64,000 nt of DNA from Perlabentimonas gracilis (GCF_011174675.1 NZ_JAANIG010000002.1:124001-188000); one strand, 5' to 3'; positions 20,918-30,652 are shown, counted from the first letter of the stretch. Translations and numbers: made by a program. Notes: generated from the sequence alone by a model not told the origin.

Positions 20918-21066
20918 AATCACTACTGACCGACTAATAAATATAGATTTCGAGCGCCTGCCTGAATGACGCAGTCAGGCAGGAAGCGAGACCACGAAGT
21001 AGCAGCGAAGCTAAATCTATTACATTATTATCATTTTAAAAAAGACTTAGTCGGACACTAGTGATT
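20918..21066. mobile_element. MITE-like 149-bp element with 20-bp terminal inverted repeats
   Basis: The left end AATCACTACTGACCGACTAA (20918-20937) pairs with the right end at 21047-21066 with two mismatches. Inside, a second arm pair (ATAGATTT/AAATCTAT) and a central hairpin (CCTGCCTGA/TCAGGCAGG, about 20959-20986) give a nested palindromic structure. It encodes nothing. The size and ends fit a miniature transposable element, but no clear target-site duplication is visible. Confidence 0.6.
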
Positions 21067-21274
21067 GTTAATGAGAAGAAAATTTCTAGAGTTTATTTGG
21101 GCAGTAATGCTATATACATAGAATTATGAGAAAGGCTAAGCCCAAAGTTCGCCAATGGTTTTATTGCAAAACGAATGGGTAAGTTGCTAGACTAATTGGT
21201 AATAGACCTTGTCAATATATACCTAGAATAGACAAGGGTGCGAAAAATATGGACTTGCTATTAAAAGAAAATTA

Positions 21275-21298
21275 GCGCAAGGTTTTTGAACCTTGCGC
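21275..21298 (-). terminator. Terminator of the tryptophanase gene
   Basis: Perfect 10-bp stem GCGCAAGGTT/AACCTTGCGC with a 4-nt loop, 27 bp after the stop codon; on the minus strand it is followed by a T-rich stretch (CTAATTTTCTTTT). Confidence 0.8.
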
Positions 21299-21325
21299 CA
21301 ATTTAGTTATGCTTGTTTAATACTC

Positions 21326-22699
21326 TTAAGCCTTGTCTAACTCCACAGTAAAGTGCCTCATGATGGGTGCTTCCCACATAATTTTTAGCCCGCTCTTTAT
21401 GCTATCGCGCCTATCGAAAACGTTTTTAAGAGCCACGGCAATCACATCCATATGGTTGTTGGTATAGGTGCGTCGTGGAATGGCCAACCGAAGGAGTTCC
21501 AGCTTGGGGAAACGGTTCTCACGGGTTTCTGGGTCGCGGTCGGCCAGTAGTGCCCCAATCTCAACACCCCTAATGCCAGCCTCTAGGTAAAGTTCAACGG
21601 CTAAAGTTTGTGCACGGAACTGCTCTTTTGGAACATTAGGGAGGATTTTGTTGGCATCAACAAAAATGGCGTGGCCACCAGCAGGCGACTGGAATGGTAT
21701 GCCAAACTCCTTGAGCCTGTTGCCAAGATATTCAACCTGCTTAATGCGGGTTTCAAGGTACTCAAACTCTGTTCCCTCGTCGAGGCCTACAGATAGGGCA
21801 TTCATATCGCGACCCGCCATTCCGCCATAGGTTACAAAGCCCTCGAACATAATGTTGTAGGTTGAGCATTGTCTCCAAACTTCTTGCGATTTCATGGCGA
21901 TAAAACCACCGATATTAACAATGGCGTCCTTCTTGCTGCTCATGGTCATAAAGTCGGCATACGAGAACATCTCTTTTACAATCTCCTTCACGGTTTTGTT
22001 TTCGTAACCCTTCTCGCGGATTTTAATAAAGTAGGCATTCTCGGCAAAGCGAGCCGAGTCGAAAAGTACGGGCTTGTTGTGCTTATCGGCAACTCGACGC
22101 ACCTCGCGCAAACACTCCATCGATACGGGTTGTCCACCGGCGGTGTTATTGGTTACGGTTACAATAATGAATGGTACCTTGGCGGCGTTTTCGGCCATGT
22201 ACTTCTCTAGTTTATCAATATCAACATTCCCTTTAAATGGATGGTAAGCTTCGGTATCGCTGGCAATATCAATGGTTAAATCTACGGCATGTGCCTTACG
22301 GAACTCAATATGTCCCTTGGTGGTATCGAAATGCGAGTTTCCGGGGATGCAGTCGCCCTCTTTAACCAACGCCGAGAATAGCACGTTTTCGGCTGCACGA
22401 CCCTGATGGGTTGGCATGAAGTAGTCGAAACCCAAGATGTTTTTAATGGCATTCTTTAGGTTGTAGTACGACGATGCGCCAGCGTAGCTCTCGTCGCCAA
22501 CCATCATGGCGCCCCACTGCTTGTCGCTCATGGCGCCAGTTCCCGAGTCGGTAAGTAGGTCGATGAATACCTGATCACTTTTCAGATTGAAAAGGTTATA
22601 CTTTGCGGTTTTAATCCACTCCTCACGCTCGGTGCGGGTGCTGCGACGGATGGTCTCAACCATCTTAATTTTATACGATTCTGCAAATGGTAGTTCCAT
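21326..22699 (-). CDS. tnaA: Tryptophanase
   Basis: PLP-dependent beta-eliminating lyase of 457 residues that splits tryptophan into indole, pyruvate and ammonia. The PLP lysine is Lys257 in MSSKKDAIVNIGG; LLTDSGTGAMSDKQWGAMM and PTHQGRAAEN are family signatures. Tyrosine phenol-lyase is the close alternative: the N-terminal half looks similar, but the segment AGIRGVEIGALLADRDPET matches tryptophanase (VEIG) rather than the SMERG of phenol-lyases. It is a single gene with its own terminator. Confidence 0.88.
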   Translation of the reverse strand: MELPFAESYKIKMVETIRRSTRTEREEWIKTAKYNLFNLKSDQVFIDLLTDSGTGAMSDKQWGAMMVGDESYAGASSYYNLKNAIKNILGFDYFMPTHQGRAAENVLFSALVKEGDCIPGNSHFDTTKGHIEFRKAHAVDLTIDIASDTEAYHPFKGNVDIDKLEKYMAENAAKVPFIIVTVTNNTAGGQPVSMECLREVRRVADKHNKPVLFDSARFAENAYFIKIREKGYENKTVKEIVKEMFSYADFMTMSSKKDAIVNIGGFIAMKSQEVWRQCSTYNIMFEGFVTYGGMAGRDMNALSVGLDEGTEFEYLETRIKQVEYLGNRLKEFGIPFQSPAGGHAIFVDANKILPNVPKEQFRAQTLAVELYLEAGIRGVEIGALLADRDPETRENRFPKLELLRLAIPRRTYTNNHMDVIAVALKNVFDRRDSIKSGLKIMWEAPIMRHFTVELDKA

Positions 22700-22929
22700 A
22701 GCAATAATATTTTATTGATTAAGAAATATGTTTCGAGAAGTTAAAAAAGGATGAAGCGAGGCTAGCTATGTAGCCACTAGAAATGGAAGGTGTCGCGATT
22801 TTTGATATTGCGATACACGTGCAGTGCAAGTACCGATATTACTTTTAGTTCTTTCATAAACGCTTGTGTAATACCCCGCAAATTTACAGAAATTTTTGAT
22901 TAGCTTCGAAATATAACCATATAAATTCC

Positions 22930-22937
22930 TAACTTTG
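22930..22937 (+). promoter_or_regulatory. Bacteroidota -7 element for the M28 peptidase gene
   Basis: TAACTTTG (TAnnTTTG consensus) 50 bp upstream of the first candidate start codon at 22988. Confidence 0.45.
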
Positions 22938-22987
22938 ATAAAGGACATTGGAAAAACAAACATCTTGAGATCGCCTAACACTGCTTT

Positions 22988-24574
22988 ATGCATATGGATA
23001 ATCGCCATAGGGTATTATTGCTATGCATTTCGATGTCGGTTGGGTACATAAAACAAATGCTATTGATGCTTTTCAAAAATAGGATATCGGTTAAAATATT
23101 AGTGGGCATACTGCTAATTGGGCTCAACGGTGCGGCAATTGCTCAAACTGTTCAAATTGTTGATGGCATTGAGCAAAACCTACGGAGCCACGTAGAGTAC
23201 TTGTGTTCACCTGCGCTAATGGGGCGCAGCACCCTAACGGGGCATGATGTTTTGGCAGCACGGTATGTCGACTCCCTTTTCTCAACTTATAGTTTAAAGG
23301 GCTTGCCCACCTTTGGTAAACCCACCTACTCGCAGCGTTTCAATGTGTACAACACAATTCGGGCAACCGAGAGGCTTACCGTTGGCGATAGCGTTTTTTA
23401 TTTCAATGAAGATTTTGCCTATACCGGCAAGTTGCCACCAAAGGAAAAGGACATTGAGGTTGTGTTTGGAGGTGTTTTTAACGAGGATGGTTTTGATAAT
23501 ATGGATCTGAAAGGAAAAGCTTTGCTAGTTTTTGTCGATAAGTTGGGCTTGTCCTTATTCAATATTCAAAGATTTGTGAAGGAAACAGGTTGCGAACTGG
23601 TACTAATTGCTAACCCTAAGGATAATAACGATTTTTATAAAATATCGAAAAATGTAAGTGCGAGTAAGTCCCTAGCAAACTACAGCATCGATCTGAACAT
23701 TGAGAACCCTATTCGATCGTATATGCCCAGCTCAAGGAACAATAAACCCATAGTTTTTATCTCCAATAAGCTGGCCGAGACTATCCTTGGCAATTCACCA
23801 CGCGATTTGCTAGATAAGATGGGTGAGGATAGTTCCCTCAATTTTCAGCTTAGCAAATCGTATGTTACATTCGATTTAGAGGGTGATATTGATATGTTTC
23901 CTACGCAAAATGTAGTGGGGTATATACCTGCTAGAGAAATCACTCAGCAAAACATTGTAGTTGGGGCACATCTCGATCATCTTGAACCCATTGGAGACAG
24001 GTGGTATCCCGGTGCCGACGATAACGTCTCAGGTTCAGCCGTTATGCTTGAGGTGGCTCGGCTAATTGCTGCCGATTATCAGAATGGCTACAGACCCTTT
24101 CGAAATATTGTGTTTGCCAGCTTTACAGCTGAGGAAATTGGCCTGTTGGGGTCCCAGCATTTCACGCTTAACCCTCTATTCTGTGTCGATAGTACGGTTG
24201 CTTTTATCAATATCGATATGGTGGGGCGGCCATCAAGGAATGATGCTGATAAGTTGCACTTGTACCTTAATGGCAAGAATAGAATAGAATCGTTTGCCAA
24301 TATCCTTAGAAATGTGAATAGGGATTCTACTCTATCAATTGATCCCGAAACCCTTCCGGGGTCTTCGGTATACTCATTATCCGATCATTATCATTACGAT
24401 AAGCTGGGGCTACCTTCGTACATATTAACCACTGGTCTGCATAGCGATTACCACAGAACCTCCGATACTCCCGAAAAGCTATCGTATAGTGGTATGGCTA
24501 AGATTGTTGATTTGGTATACTCTGCCATTCGGCATTTTGCCGATGAAAGAGAACCTTGGGATATGGACAAGTAG
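22988..24574 (+). CDS. Exported M28-family metallopeptidase
   Basis: 528 residues. A hydrophobic signal (ILVGILLIGLNGAAIAQ) precedes the mature protein; later ATGs at 23057 or 23066 would give a more normal signal peptide than the first ATG at 22988. Zinc-site motifs of the M28 aminopeptidases are present: VGAHLDH, GADDNVSGSAVMLEVA, FTAEEIGLLGS, NIDMVGR and a C-terminal H in GLHSDYHRTSDTPE. A ~170-residue insert before the catalytic domain may be a PA-like domain. Probably cleaves N-terminal residues from peptides in the periplasm. Confidence 0.88.
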   Translation: MHMDNRHRVLLLCISMSVGYIKQMLLMLFKNRISVKILVGILLIGLNGAAIAQTVQIVDGIEQNLRSHVEYLCSPALMGRSTLTGHDVLAARYVDSLFSTYSLKGLPTFGKPTYSQRFNVYNTIRATERLTVGDSVFYFNEDFAYTGKLPPKEKDIEVVFGGVFNEDGFDNMDLKGKALLVFVDKLGLSLFNIQRFVKETGCELVLIANPKDNNDFYKISKNVSASKSLANYSIDLNIENPIRSYMPSSRNNKPIVFISNKLAETILGNSPRDLLDKMGEDSSLNFQLSKSYVTFDLEGDIDMFPTQNVVGYIPAREITQQNIVVGAHLDHLEPIGDRWYPGADDNVSGSAVMLEVARLIAADYQNGYRPFRNIVFASFTAEEIGLLGSQHFTLNPLFCVDSTVAFINIDMVGRPSRNDADKLHLYLNGKNRIESFANILRNVNRDSTLSIDPETLPGSSVYSLSDHYHYDKLGLPSYILTTGLHSDYHRTSDTPEKLSYSGMAKIVDLVYSAIRHFADEREPWDMDK

Positions 24575-26002
24575 TTAAAAGTACAAATCTCGTTCGCCCT
24601 GCTTAATCCTCTCAATCCTTCGCCTAATCTCCACAGGATTGCCTTGATTGTTGAGGTTATCTAAAGTTTTATCAATCAATTTCCAGCCCTTTTCCTGTAC
24701 TTGTGGAGTTGCGTAGTCCACTAGGTATTCACTTAACGTAAGTAGTGCATTGGGTGTGCAGTATCGCTTAATAAATCCGGGAACAGAGAACTCCATAAAG
24801 TGCTCGCCAGTGCGGCCTAAGCGATAGCAGGCGGTACAAAAAGAGGGCAAACTCTCGTGCTCAATCAGCTCTTCGATTATCTCGCCCAGCGAACGGTTGT
24901 CGTTAATCATAAACTGTTCGCGGTTAAGGTTTTGCTCCTCGTTTTTAGATTTTGAATAAGAGCCCATTTCCAACTTCGTTCCGCCATCAATTTGCGATAC
25001 CCCAAACTGGATAACCTCCCGCCTAACTGCAGCTGACTCGCGGGCAGTAAGGATCATTCCGGTGTAGGGCACGGCAAGGCGAAGTATGGCAACCAGCTTC
25101 ACAAAATCCTTGTCGTTCACCTCATACTCCTTCGGAGTATTTATCGATGCTGCATCCTTAATGCGTGGGAATGAGATGGTGTGTGGCCCCACGTTGTAGC
25201 AAGCCTCAAGGTGATTGGTGTGGCGGACCAGAGCCAAAACTTCGTAGCGCCAGTCGTAAAGGCCAAACAGGGCGCCTATGCCTACATCATCGAGCCCTGC
25301 TTCCTGTGCACGATCGAGGCTGGTTAAGCGCCAATCGAAATCGCGCTTTTTACCACCTAGGTGGTAATTTGCGTACGCCTCGGGATGGTAGGTCTCCTGA
25401 AAAACCTGATAGGTACCTATACCAGCATCCTTAACGGTTCTAAATCCTTCTATATCCAACGGCGCAGCGTTTATGTTCACACGACGTATCTCCCCGTTTC
25501 CTTTCTTTATGCCGTAAACCAATTTCACGTTGTTGGCAATATGTTCGGGCGAGTAGTCCTTATGCTCTCCGTAAACGAGAATAAGCCGCTTCTGACCATT
25601 ATCCTCCAAGGCTTCAACCTCTTTTATTATCTCATCATCGGATAGAGTGACACGCACAGCGTCCTTGTTCGATGCTCTAAATCCGCAGTAAGAACAGTTA
25701 TTGGTGCACTTGTTGCCAATGTACAGCGGTGCGAATAGCACAATGCGATTACCGTACACCTTCTCCTTTAGGTCGCGTGCTGCGTTAAGAATTTCCTCCA
25801 CAAGCGTTGGCTCGGTGGTGTTTACCAGCACGGCAGTTTCCTCAAGCGATAGCCTTTTCTTACTATATGCCTTGGCAATAACTTCGCGCACCCGCTCTGG
25901 AGTCGATTCGGTGCTGTAAATGTAATTCCATATCTCGGCAGGGTCAATGAAGGGCTTCATTGGCTCGTCGGCTATAAGGTATTTCTCTGGAGTAAATTTC
26001 AT
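24575..26002 (-). CDS. hydG: [FeFe]-hydrogenase H-cluster maturase HydG
   Basis: Radical SAM tyrosine lyase of 475 residues that makes the CO and CN ligands of the H-cluster iron. The SAM cluster motif is C99-x3-C103-x2-C106 (CTNNCSYC), followed by GFRASN. The second cluster motif near the C-terminus is SFCTACYRLGRTGEHFME...RYC, which distinguishes HydG from ThiH. It is the third gene of an operon (small regulator, TonB receptor, hydG; 20 bp after the receptor). HydE and HydF are not in the window and must be elsewhere. Confidence 0.95.
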   Translation of the reverse strand: MKFTPEKYLIADEPMKPFIDPAEIWNYIYSTESTPERVREVIAKAYSKKRLSLEETAVLVNTTEPTLVEEILNAARDLKEKVYGNRIVLFAPLYIGNKCTNNCSYCGFRASNKDAVRVTLSDDEIIKEVEALEDNGQKRLILVYGEHKDYSPEHIANNVKLVYGIKKGNGEIRRVNINAAPLDIEGFRTVKDAGIGTYQVFQETYHPEAYANYHLGGKKRDFDWRLTSLDRAQEAGLDDVGIGALFGLYDWRYEVLALVRHTNHLEACYNVGPHTISFPRIKDAASINTPKEYEVNDKDFVKLVAILRLAVPYTGMILTARESAAVRREVIQFGVSQIDGGTKLEMGSYSKSKNEEQNLNREQFMINDNRSLGEIIEELIEHESLPSFCTACYRLGRTGEHFMEFSVPGFIKRYCTPNALLTLSEYLVDYATPQVQEKGWKLIDKTLDNLNNQGNPVEIRRRIERIKQGERDLYF

Positions 26003-26022
26003 AGCAAAGTGGCTTTATACTA

Positions 26023-28446
26023 TTAGAATGAGATGCTAGCCCTAACGTAAATGTTTCGCCCGGGCTCAATGCTTATGGCGCCTCTGTTGGTGGATAGGTG
26101 GTTGGTGTAGCTGTTGTTGGTGAGGTTATCCACACCAGCAAATAGTTGAACTTTAGATAGTCCAACGCTAAAGCGGTTGGTGCTTACGGCCATGTCAATC
26201 CTATGGTAGCCATCGGTTGTGGTTTCGCCCTCTGCAACCTTATCCTGCTTACTTGCACCAAAAACGCTTGCCTCCACGTTACCAATTCTGTTGATATTGT
26301 AACGCAACCCAAACCTTCCGCTTAGGGGCGGAATTTGAGGGAGATTAGTGGCAGCCTCCGTATCTTCTCCTCTAACATATGCTCCTGAACCAAATACTAC
26401 CAAACTCCTTGTTGCCTTGTACTGCAGCTTGAGGTCGAAACCATAAAGTCGGGCCTTACTTACGTTGGCATTTACCAAAGCGGGGAGAGTATCCACTGTG
26501 CCCTCCATTGGGCCTGTGTTTATGGTGTAGATATATTCGCCTGGCGTTTCAACAATCATATTATCAATCCAGTTGGCAAAAACTCCAACCTGTGCAGTAA
26601 CGTTTTGTTTCCAGATCCTAAGTCCTAGATCGGAGGCATAGCCACTTTCGGACTTAAGCGATGGGTTACCCAAAAGCACAAGGTTACCAAGGTCGATAAA
26701 CTTAAAACTCTCCTCAAGCGATGGCGCTCTGAACGAACGGGCCAAATTTGCCGACAGGTCAATATCGGTTGCTACATTGTAAAGAACTCCAGCGTTAGCG
26801 CTCCACGAGAAAAGTGTTTGCTCACCTGCCTCAAAGGTTGTTCGCTGGTTAGGTGGCGAGTCGTTTCTATTGCCGTTTATAATTAGGTAGTCAACATCAA
26901 AGTTCTGCTCGTTTTTGGTTCTAATACCATCGGCTCTACCTCCTAAAATAAGGGTTAACCTATCATCGAGCAATCGGCTTTCGTTTTGCACAAAAATCCC
27001 TGCTGTACTAAAGGTCGACTCGGGGGTAGGGGTTTCGCCTCTCACAATGTTGTTGGTTACCATTAGGTCGCCACTTGTACTAAAAACTTCAACCATAATA
27101 TACTTTTCCCGTTGGGTACGTAGGTTGCGCTCCCAAGCATCAATACCAGCTATTAGGGTGTTGTTCTCACCTAGGTTCCAAGTGCTTTGCAGCTGTAACC
27201 CATTGGTCAGGTGCTCGCCTGTTGGAGTAAAGTATTGTGGGGTGGTACGCTGAGTTCCAATGGGAACGGGAACCTCGGTAACAATATTTGGGAATAGCAG
27301 CACATCGCGAAGTATGTACTGATTGAAATAGCTTAGCTTTAGTGATGAAAGGGTATTCGAAACGCTAGTTACCTCGTAGCTAGCCGAGAAAAGTTGACGG
27401 CCAATATCGCTGTAGCTGGCAGTGGCTGGACCAGGAAATGCGCTACCACCTGGGATTCCCACATCGGTAGCCCAGTAGCGCTGGAATTGTGCTTTAACGA
27501 TATGGTTATCTGCAGGCTTAAATCCCAGCTTTGCCGATAGGTTATTGGCGGTAAACTGGCTGTTGGGTAGTTCGCCCTTTGGTGTGGTAACGTTTTGGGC
27601 ATCGGTGTAGGTTCCGTTGGCCTTAATATACCACCTGTCTGCTCCCGCATTAACGCTGGCGTAGCCAGAGTAGCTACTGTTGGCAGAGGCAAAACCCCCA
27701 ATAATATTCCCATTGATATAGGGCTGACTGGCAAAATGACCATCCTTGGTAATAATATTCACTATGCCCCCCATGGCGCCCGTGCCATATAGCACCGACT
27801 GAGCTCCCTTGATAACCTCAACCCGCTCAATATCATTTACATCAATCATCGATAGCGATGCGGTAAGGTCGGTTGCTGTTTCAACCCTAAAGCCATCAAC
27901 TAGGGTAACCAGCCGGTTTTCGGCAAAGCCTCTTATGTTGATATTGGTGGCCCACACGCCATCGCCACCCACGGCAATGCCGGGCTCGTTGGCCAGAACG
28001 TTCGATAGGGTTATGCCCGAGTGCTTTTGGTAATCGTACTTGCCAACCACAGCCAATGGTGTTGGTAGTTGCTTAACGCTTCGGTTTACTCTAAAACTCG
28101 ATACCACCACCTCGCCAAGCGAGAAGGGTAGAGGTGTGAGTTCAAAGGTTTTTTCTGTCTCGTTTGATATGGCCAGTACCTGTTGAACTTGAGAATAGCC
28201 AATTATGCTTAGGTTAAACTGGTAGCTGTAGGTAGGTAATGTAAGCGTAAACCTGCCGTTGGCATTGGTTGTAGCGGTAAATGTTCTACCTACTGCATTT
28301 GCTGGTACTACCTGAATGGCAACCCCTTCGATGGCCTGCTGCGAAACGGAGTCGATAACTGTTCCCTGAAATTTAAATTCCTGAGAGTTGGCCTTGTGTG
28401 TAAAGGCCGCAATGCTAATTAAAGCAAAAAGTAAAAATCTATTCAT
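26023..28446 (-). CDS. TonB-dependent outer-membrane receptor in the hydrogenase maturation operon
   Basis: 807 residues. Signal peptide (MNRFLLFALISIAAFTHKANS), a carboxypeptidase-regulatory-like domain (about 27-105), the plug (LSNVLANEPGIAVGGDGVW...NINIRGF...VEVIKGAQSVLYGTGAMGGIVNI) and a 22-strand barrel ending in aromatic VRASISF. Its start overlaps the stop of the upstream small regulator by 8 bp (ATGA-type coupling) and hydG follows 20 bp later. The placement suggests uptake of something needed for hydrogenase assembly, such as iron; the substrate cannot be read from sequence. Confidence 0.92.
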   Translation of the reverse strand: MNRFLLFALISIAAFTHKANSQEFKFQGTVIDSVSQQAIEGVAIQVVPANAVGRTFTATTNANGRFTLTLPTYSYQFNLSIIGYSQVQQVLAISNETEKTFELTPLPFSLGEVVVSSFRVNRSVKQLPTPLAVVGKYDYQKHSGITLSNVLANEPGIAVGGDGVWATNINIRGFAENRLVTLVDGFRVETATDLTASLSMIDVNDIERVEVIKGAQSVLYGTGAMGGIVNIITKDGHFASQPYINGNIIGGFASANSSYSGYASVNAGADRWYIKANGTYTDAQNVTTPKGELPNSQFTANNLSAKLGFKPADNHIVKAQFQRYWATDVGIPGGSAFPGPATASYSDIGRQLFSASYEVTSVSNTLSSLKLSYFNQYILRDVLLFPNIVTEVPVPIGTQRTTPQYFTPTGEHLTNGLQLQSTWNLGENNTLIAGIDAWERNLRTQREKYIMVEVFSTSGDLMVTNNIVRGETPTPESTFSTAGIFVQNESRLLDDRLTLILGGRADGIRTKNEQNFDVDYLIINGNRNDSPPNQRTTFEAGEQTLFSWSANAGVLYNVATDIDLSANLARSFRAPSLEESFKFIDLGNLVLLGNPSLKSESGYASDLGLRIWKQNVTAQVGVFANWIDNMIVETPGEYIYTINTGPMEGTVDTLPALVNANVSKARLYGFDLKLQYKATRSLVVFGSGAYVRGEDTEAATNLPQIPPLSGRFGLRYNINRIGNVEASVFGASKQDKVAEGETTTDGYHRIDMAVSTNRFSVGLSKVQLFAGVDNLTNNSYTNHLSTNRGAISIEPGRNIYVRASISF

Positions 28447-28693
28447 GCTGCGTGTTCTTTAAAAGTACCGATTTAACTTGGATGCCCCTTAAGCGGCCTA
28501 GCTGACCGGTAAGAGAACCAATTTCGTCGGTGGTACCTTCAAGAACAAGCGAAATAACACTTTGTCCAGTGCTGCGGGGCAGCCCTTGGCGAGCTATAAT
28601 AATTTGGTAGTGGTGTGAGATAATGTCGTTTAGCTGCTGAATGCTTTCACGACTTTCAACCAGAATAAGTGCAGTTCCAACTCTCTTTTCCAT
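28439..28693 (-). CDS. Iron-only hydrogenase system regulator, TM1266-like
   Basis: 84-residue ACT-like ferredoxin-fold protein (RVGTALILVESRESIQQLNDI..., ending GRLRGIQVKSVLLKNT). This small family sits beside hyd maturation genes in many anaerobes, and is named as a putative hydrogenase system regulator; its mechanism is unknown. First gene of the operon with the TonB receptor and hydG. The promoter upstream carries a Rex-like operator. Confidence 0.85.
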   Translation of the reverse strand: MEKRVGTALILVESRESIQQLNDIISHHYQIIIARQGLPRSTGQSVISLVLEGTTDEIGSLTGQLGRLRGIQVKSVLLKNTQHE

Positions 28694-28783
28694 CAGAGTA
28701 CCTCCGGATTAGATTGATATAATTGTTGTTAAAACCTTGATTTGGAGCAAAATCCGCCTCTCAGTTGTTGCCTGTAGATTGTC

Positions 28784-28806
28784 TGTTAATCTGATAACAA
28801 AAGTAC
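28784..28806 (-). promoter_or_regulatory. Promoter -7 element with Rex-like operator, TM1266-TonB-hydG operon
   Basis: On the minus strand the -7 element TACTTTTG (28806-28799) runs into TTGTTATCAGATTAACAG (28801-28784). This matches the Rex consensus TTGTTAA-N4-TTAACAA at 12 of 14 informative positions. The start codon is 90 bp downstream. Rex itself is encoded at 32000. Confidence 0.65.
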
Positions 28807-28935
28807 ACCTTATTTGTTGTACTGCAAAATGTTTGTTAGCATATTATTGATGATTTGGCTTATTGTTATCTATTAAGCTTGGTTGGAGTATAAATCCAAT
28901 CCCATACTCTTAGCCAATTATTAAATTCATTTAAC

Positions 28936-28943
28936 TAGTTTTG
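28936..28943 (+). promoter_or_regulatory. Bacteroidota -7 element for the ABC transporter operon
   Basis: TAGTTTTG fits TAnnTTTG and lies 19 bp upstream of the ATG at 28963. No Rex-like operator is seen here, in contrast to the divergent promoter. Confidence 0.5.
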
Positions 28944-28962
28944 CACTACAAAACCCCATTCG

Positions 28963-29916
28963 ATGAGAATTGCATTCATATTATTCCTGTTGGCTAGTAC
29001 TATGTTTTTGGGTTGTAATTCAAAGTCAAAATCCAAAGACTATGTAACCATTGCTACCCTAAAGGGGCCATCGTCGATGGGGATGATAAAACTTATTGAT
29101 AGTTTAAGCCAGGTAAGCGACAATAGCATTAAGGTTGAGATTTTGAACGAGCCCATTCAGGTGCGTAAAATGATGATAGATGGAACCGCCGATTTTGCCA
29201 TTCTTCCCACCACAATGGCCGCCATACTCTACAACAGGGGAATTGACTACAAGCTAATTGCCATTCCCGTTTGGGGCACTCTATACCTATTTGGCACCGA
29301 TTCCACCATAACCCAATGGGATATGCTACGGGGAAAAACCATAAACCTGATGGGTAAGGGAATGACCCCCGATGTGCTATTCAAACATCTTTTAATTGAA
29401 AATGGCATAGACCCTGAGGTTGACGTTAGGCTCGATTACCGTTTTCCAACACATATCGATTTGGCCAACGCTGTGGCTGCTGGTCAGGCTTCGCTGGGCG
29501 TAATATCCGAGCCACTGGTAAGCCTTGTTATGGAGCGCAATAGCCATGTTAAGGCTCTATTCGATTTAAATGCCGAGTGGCAAAAAATTATGGATATGCC
29601 CATAGCACAAACTGCTTTTATGGCTAAAGGTGAGTTGATTAATTCGAACAAGGAGCTAGTTGATAGGATTTTAAAAAGTTACGAGCATTCCACCCAATGG
29701 GTGAATCAGAACCCTGATAGTGCAGCGCAGCTAATTGTTAAGTATAATATACTTCCTAACGTTGCGGTGGCAAAGAATTCTATTCCACGTTCAAACCTAA
29801 ATTTTGTAAGGGCTAGCACTATTCAAAATGAGATACAATCGTACTTGAATGTTTTTTACCACATGAACCCCGATATAGTAGGAGGGAGGTTGCCCAATGA
29901 GAATTTCTATCAGTAG
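28963..29916 (+). CDS. ABC transporter substrate-binding lipoprotein, NitT/TauT type
   Basis: 317 residues. Lipobox ending at Cys18 (ASTMFLGC) marks a lipoprotein. The body is a periplasmic-binding fold of the NMT1/SsuA type (VTIATLKGPSSMGMIKLIDS, GTADFAILPTTMAAILYNRG, GKTINLMGKGMTPDVLFKHLL). The gene overlaps the permease by 20 bp. It is divergent from the TM1266-TonB-hydG operon, and the three ABC genes form one operon. The substrate is unknown; the family transports small molecules such as nitrate, sulfonates or pyrimidine precursors. Confidence 0.88.
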   Translation: MRIAFILFLLASTMFLGCNSKSKSKDYVTIATLKGPSSMGMIKLIDSLSQVSDNSIKVEILNEPIQVRKMMIDGTADFAILPTTMAAILYNRGIDYKLIAIPVWGTLYLFGTDSTITQWDMLRGKTINLMGKGMTPDVLFKHLLIENGIDPEVDVRLDYRFPTHIDLANAVAAGQASLGVISEPLVSLVMERNSHVKALFDLNAEWQKIMDMPIAQTAFMAKGELINSNKELVDRILKSYEHSTQWVNQNPDSAAQLIVKYNILPNVAVAKNSIPRSNLNFVRASTIQNEIQSYLNVFYHMNPDIVGGRLPNENFYQ

Positions 29917-30652
29917 AACCAAATGGATTAGCATTGCAGCTGTTGCTTTTATGCTTCTGCTGTGGAAGGTGTTGGCCGCGCATTTCGATTCCGATTTTAT
30001 TCTGCCTCACCCCGAGGATACGCTGGTAAAAACACTTAGCCTATTTGGCGAAAGCCAATTTTTGCTTGTGGTTGGAGCGACCATATTAAGGGGATTACTT
30101 GGCTTTGCCATTTCGTTGGTTTTTGGAGTTAGCCTAGGTATTGCTGCAGGTATAAGCAACGATTTTAATGCCTTTCTAAAGCCAATTCTGGTTGTGCTTA
30201 GGTCAACACCCGTTATCGCCATAATTCTTTTAGCGCTTATTTGGCTCAATGCCAATTCGGTTCCCATATTTATCGCCATCCTCACCATGTTTCCCTTTAT
30301 CTGCACTAATACAATTGATGGGATTAGGAGCGTTGATAAATCGCTGGTTGAAATGGCTCAGGTATACCGAATTGGAAAGCTGCGAATAGTTCGCGAGGTT
30401 TACATTCCAGCCATCATGCCATTTATAATAAGCGGAGCATCCAGCGCCATGGGCATTGGCTGGCGCGCCATTATTATTGGCGAGGTGCTTAGCCAACCAC
30501 GATATGGCATTGGTACTGTAATGCACTCGGCACAAACCTTTTTGAATGTTGATGCGGTAATTGCCTGGACCATAATCGCCGTACTGCTTAGCTACATTTT
30601 TGAGCGTATTATTAGGTTAACGGAGAAACGAATAGTAGTTTGGAGGGGATAG
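29897..30652 (+). CDS. ABC transporter permease, NitT/TauT type
   Basis: 251 residues, six predicted membrane helices. The EAA-like coupling loop is visible as YRIGKLRIVREVYIPAIMPFI, followed by GASSAMGIGWRAIIIGEVL, typical for SsuC/TauC permeases. Starts inside the substrate-binding gene and its stop is 2 bp before the ATPase start, so translation is coupled. Confidence 0.92.
   Translation: MRISISRTKWISIAAVAFMLLLWKVLAAHFDSDFILPHPEDTLVKTLSLFGESQFLLVVGATILRGLLGFAISLVFGVSLGIAAGISNDFNAFLKPILVVLRSTPVIAIILLALIWLNANSVPIFIAILTMFPFICTNTIDGIRSVDKSLVEMAQVYRIGKLRIVREVYIPAIMPFIISGASSAMGIGWRAIIIGEVLSQPRYGIGTVMHSAQTFLNVDAVIAWTIIAVLLSYIFERIIRLTEKRIVVWRG

Larger units (their letters stand above)
20652..21325. 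other. Gene-free stretch between the MATE gene and tryptophanase
   Basis: 674 bp with no convincing gene on either strand. It contains the candidate MATE promoter near 20750, a 149-bp element with terminal inverted repeats at 20918-21066, and the tryptophanase terminator at 21275-21298. The remaining ~200 bp (21067-21274) is AT-rich with no pattern I could identify. Confidence 0.6.

Noticed and set aside
21326-22699. Tyrosine phenol-lyase instead of tryptophanase
   Set aside because: The VEIG segment near residue 370 fits tryptophanase; phenol-lyases have SMERG there.
22766-23008. 80-codon ORF on the minus strand between tnaA and the M28 gene
   Set aside because: No recognisable domain, overlaps the M28 start region and has no clear ribosome site.
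28865-28885. TTGTTATCTATTAAGC near 28870 as another Rex operator
   Set aside because: Half-site spacing is wrong and the second half does not match.
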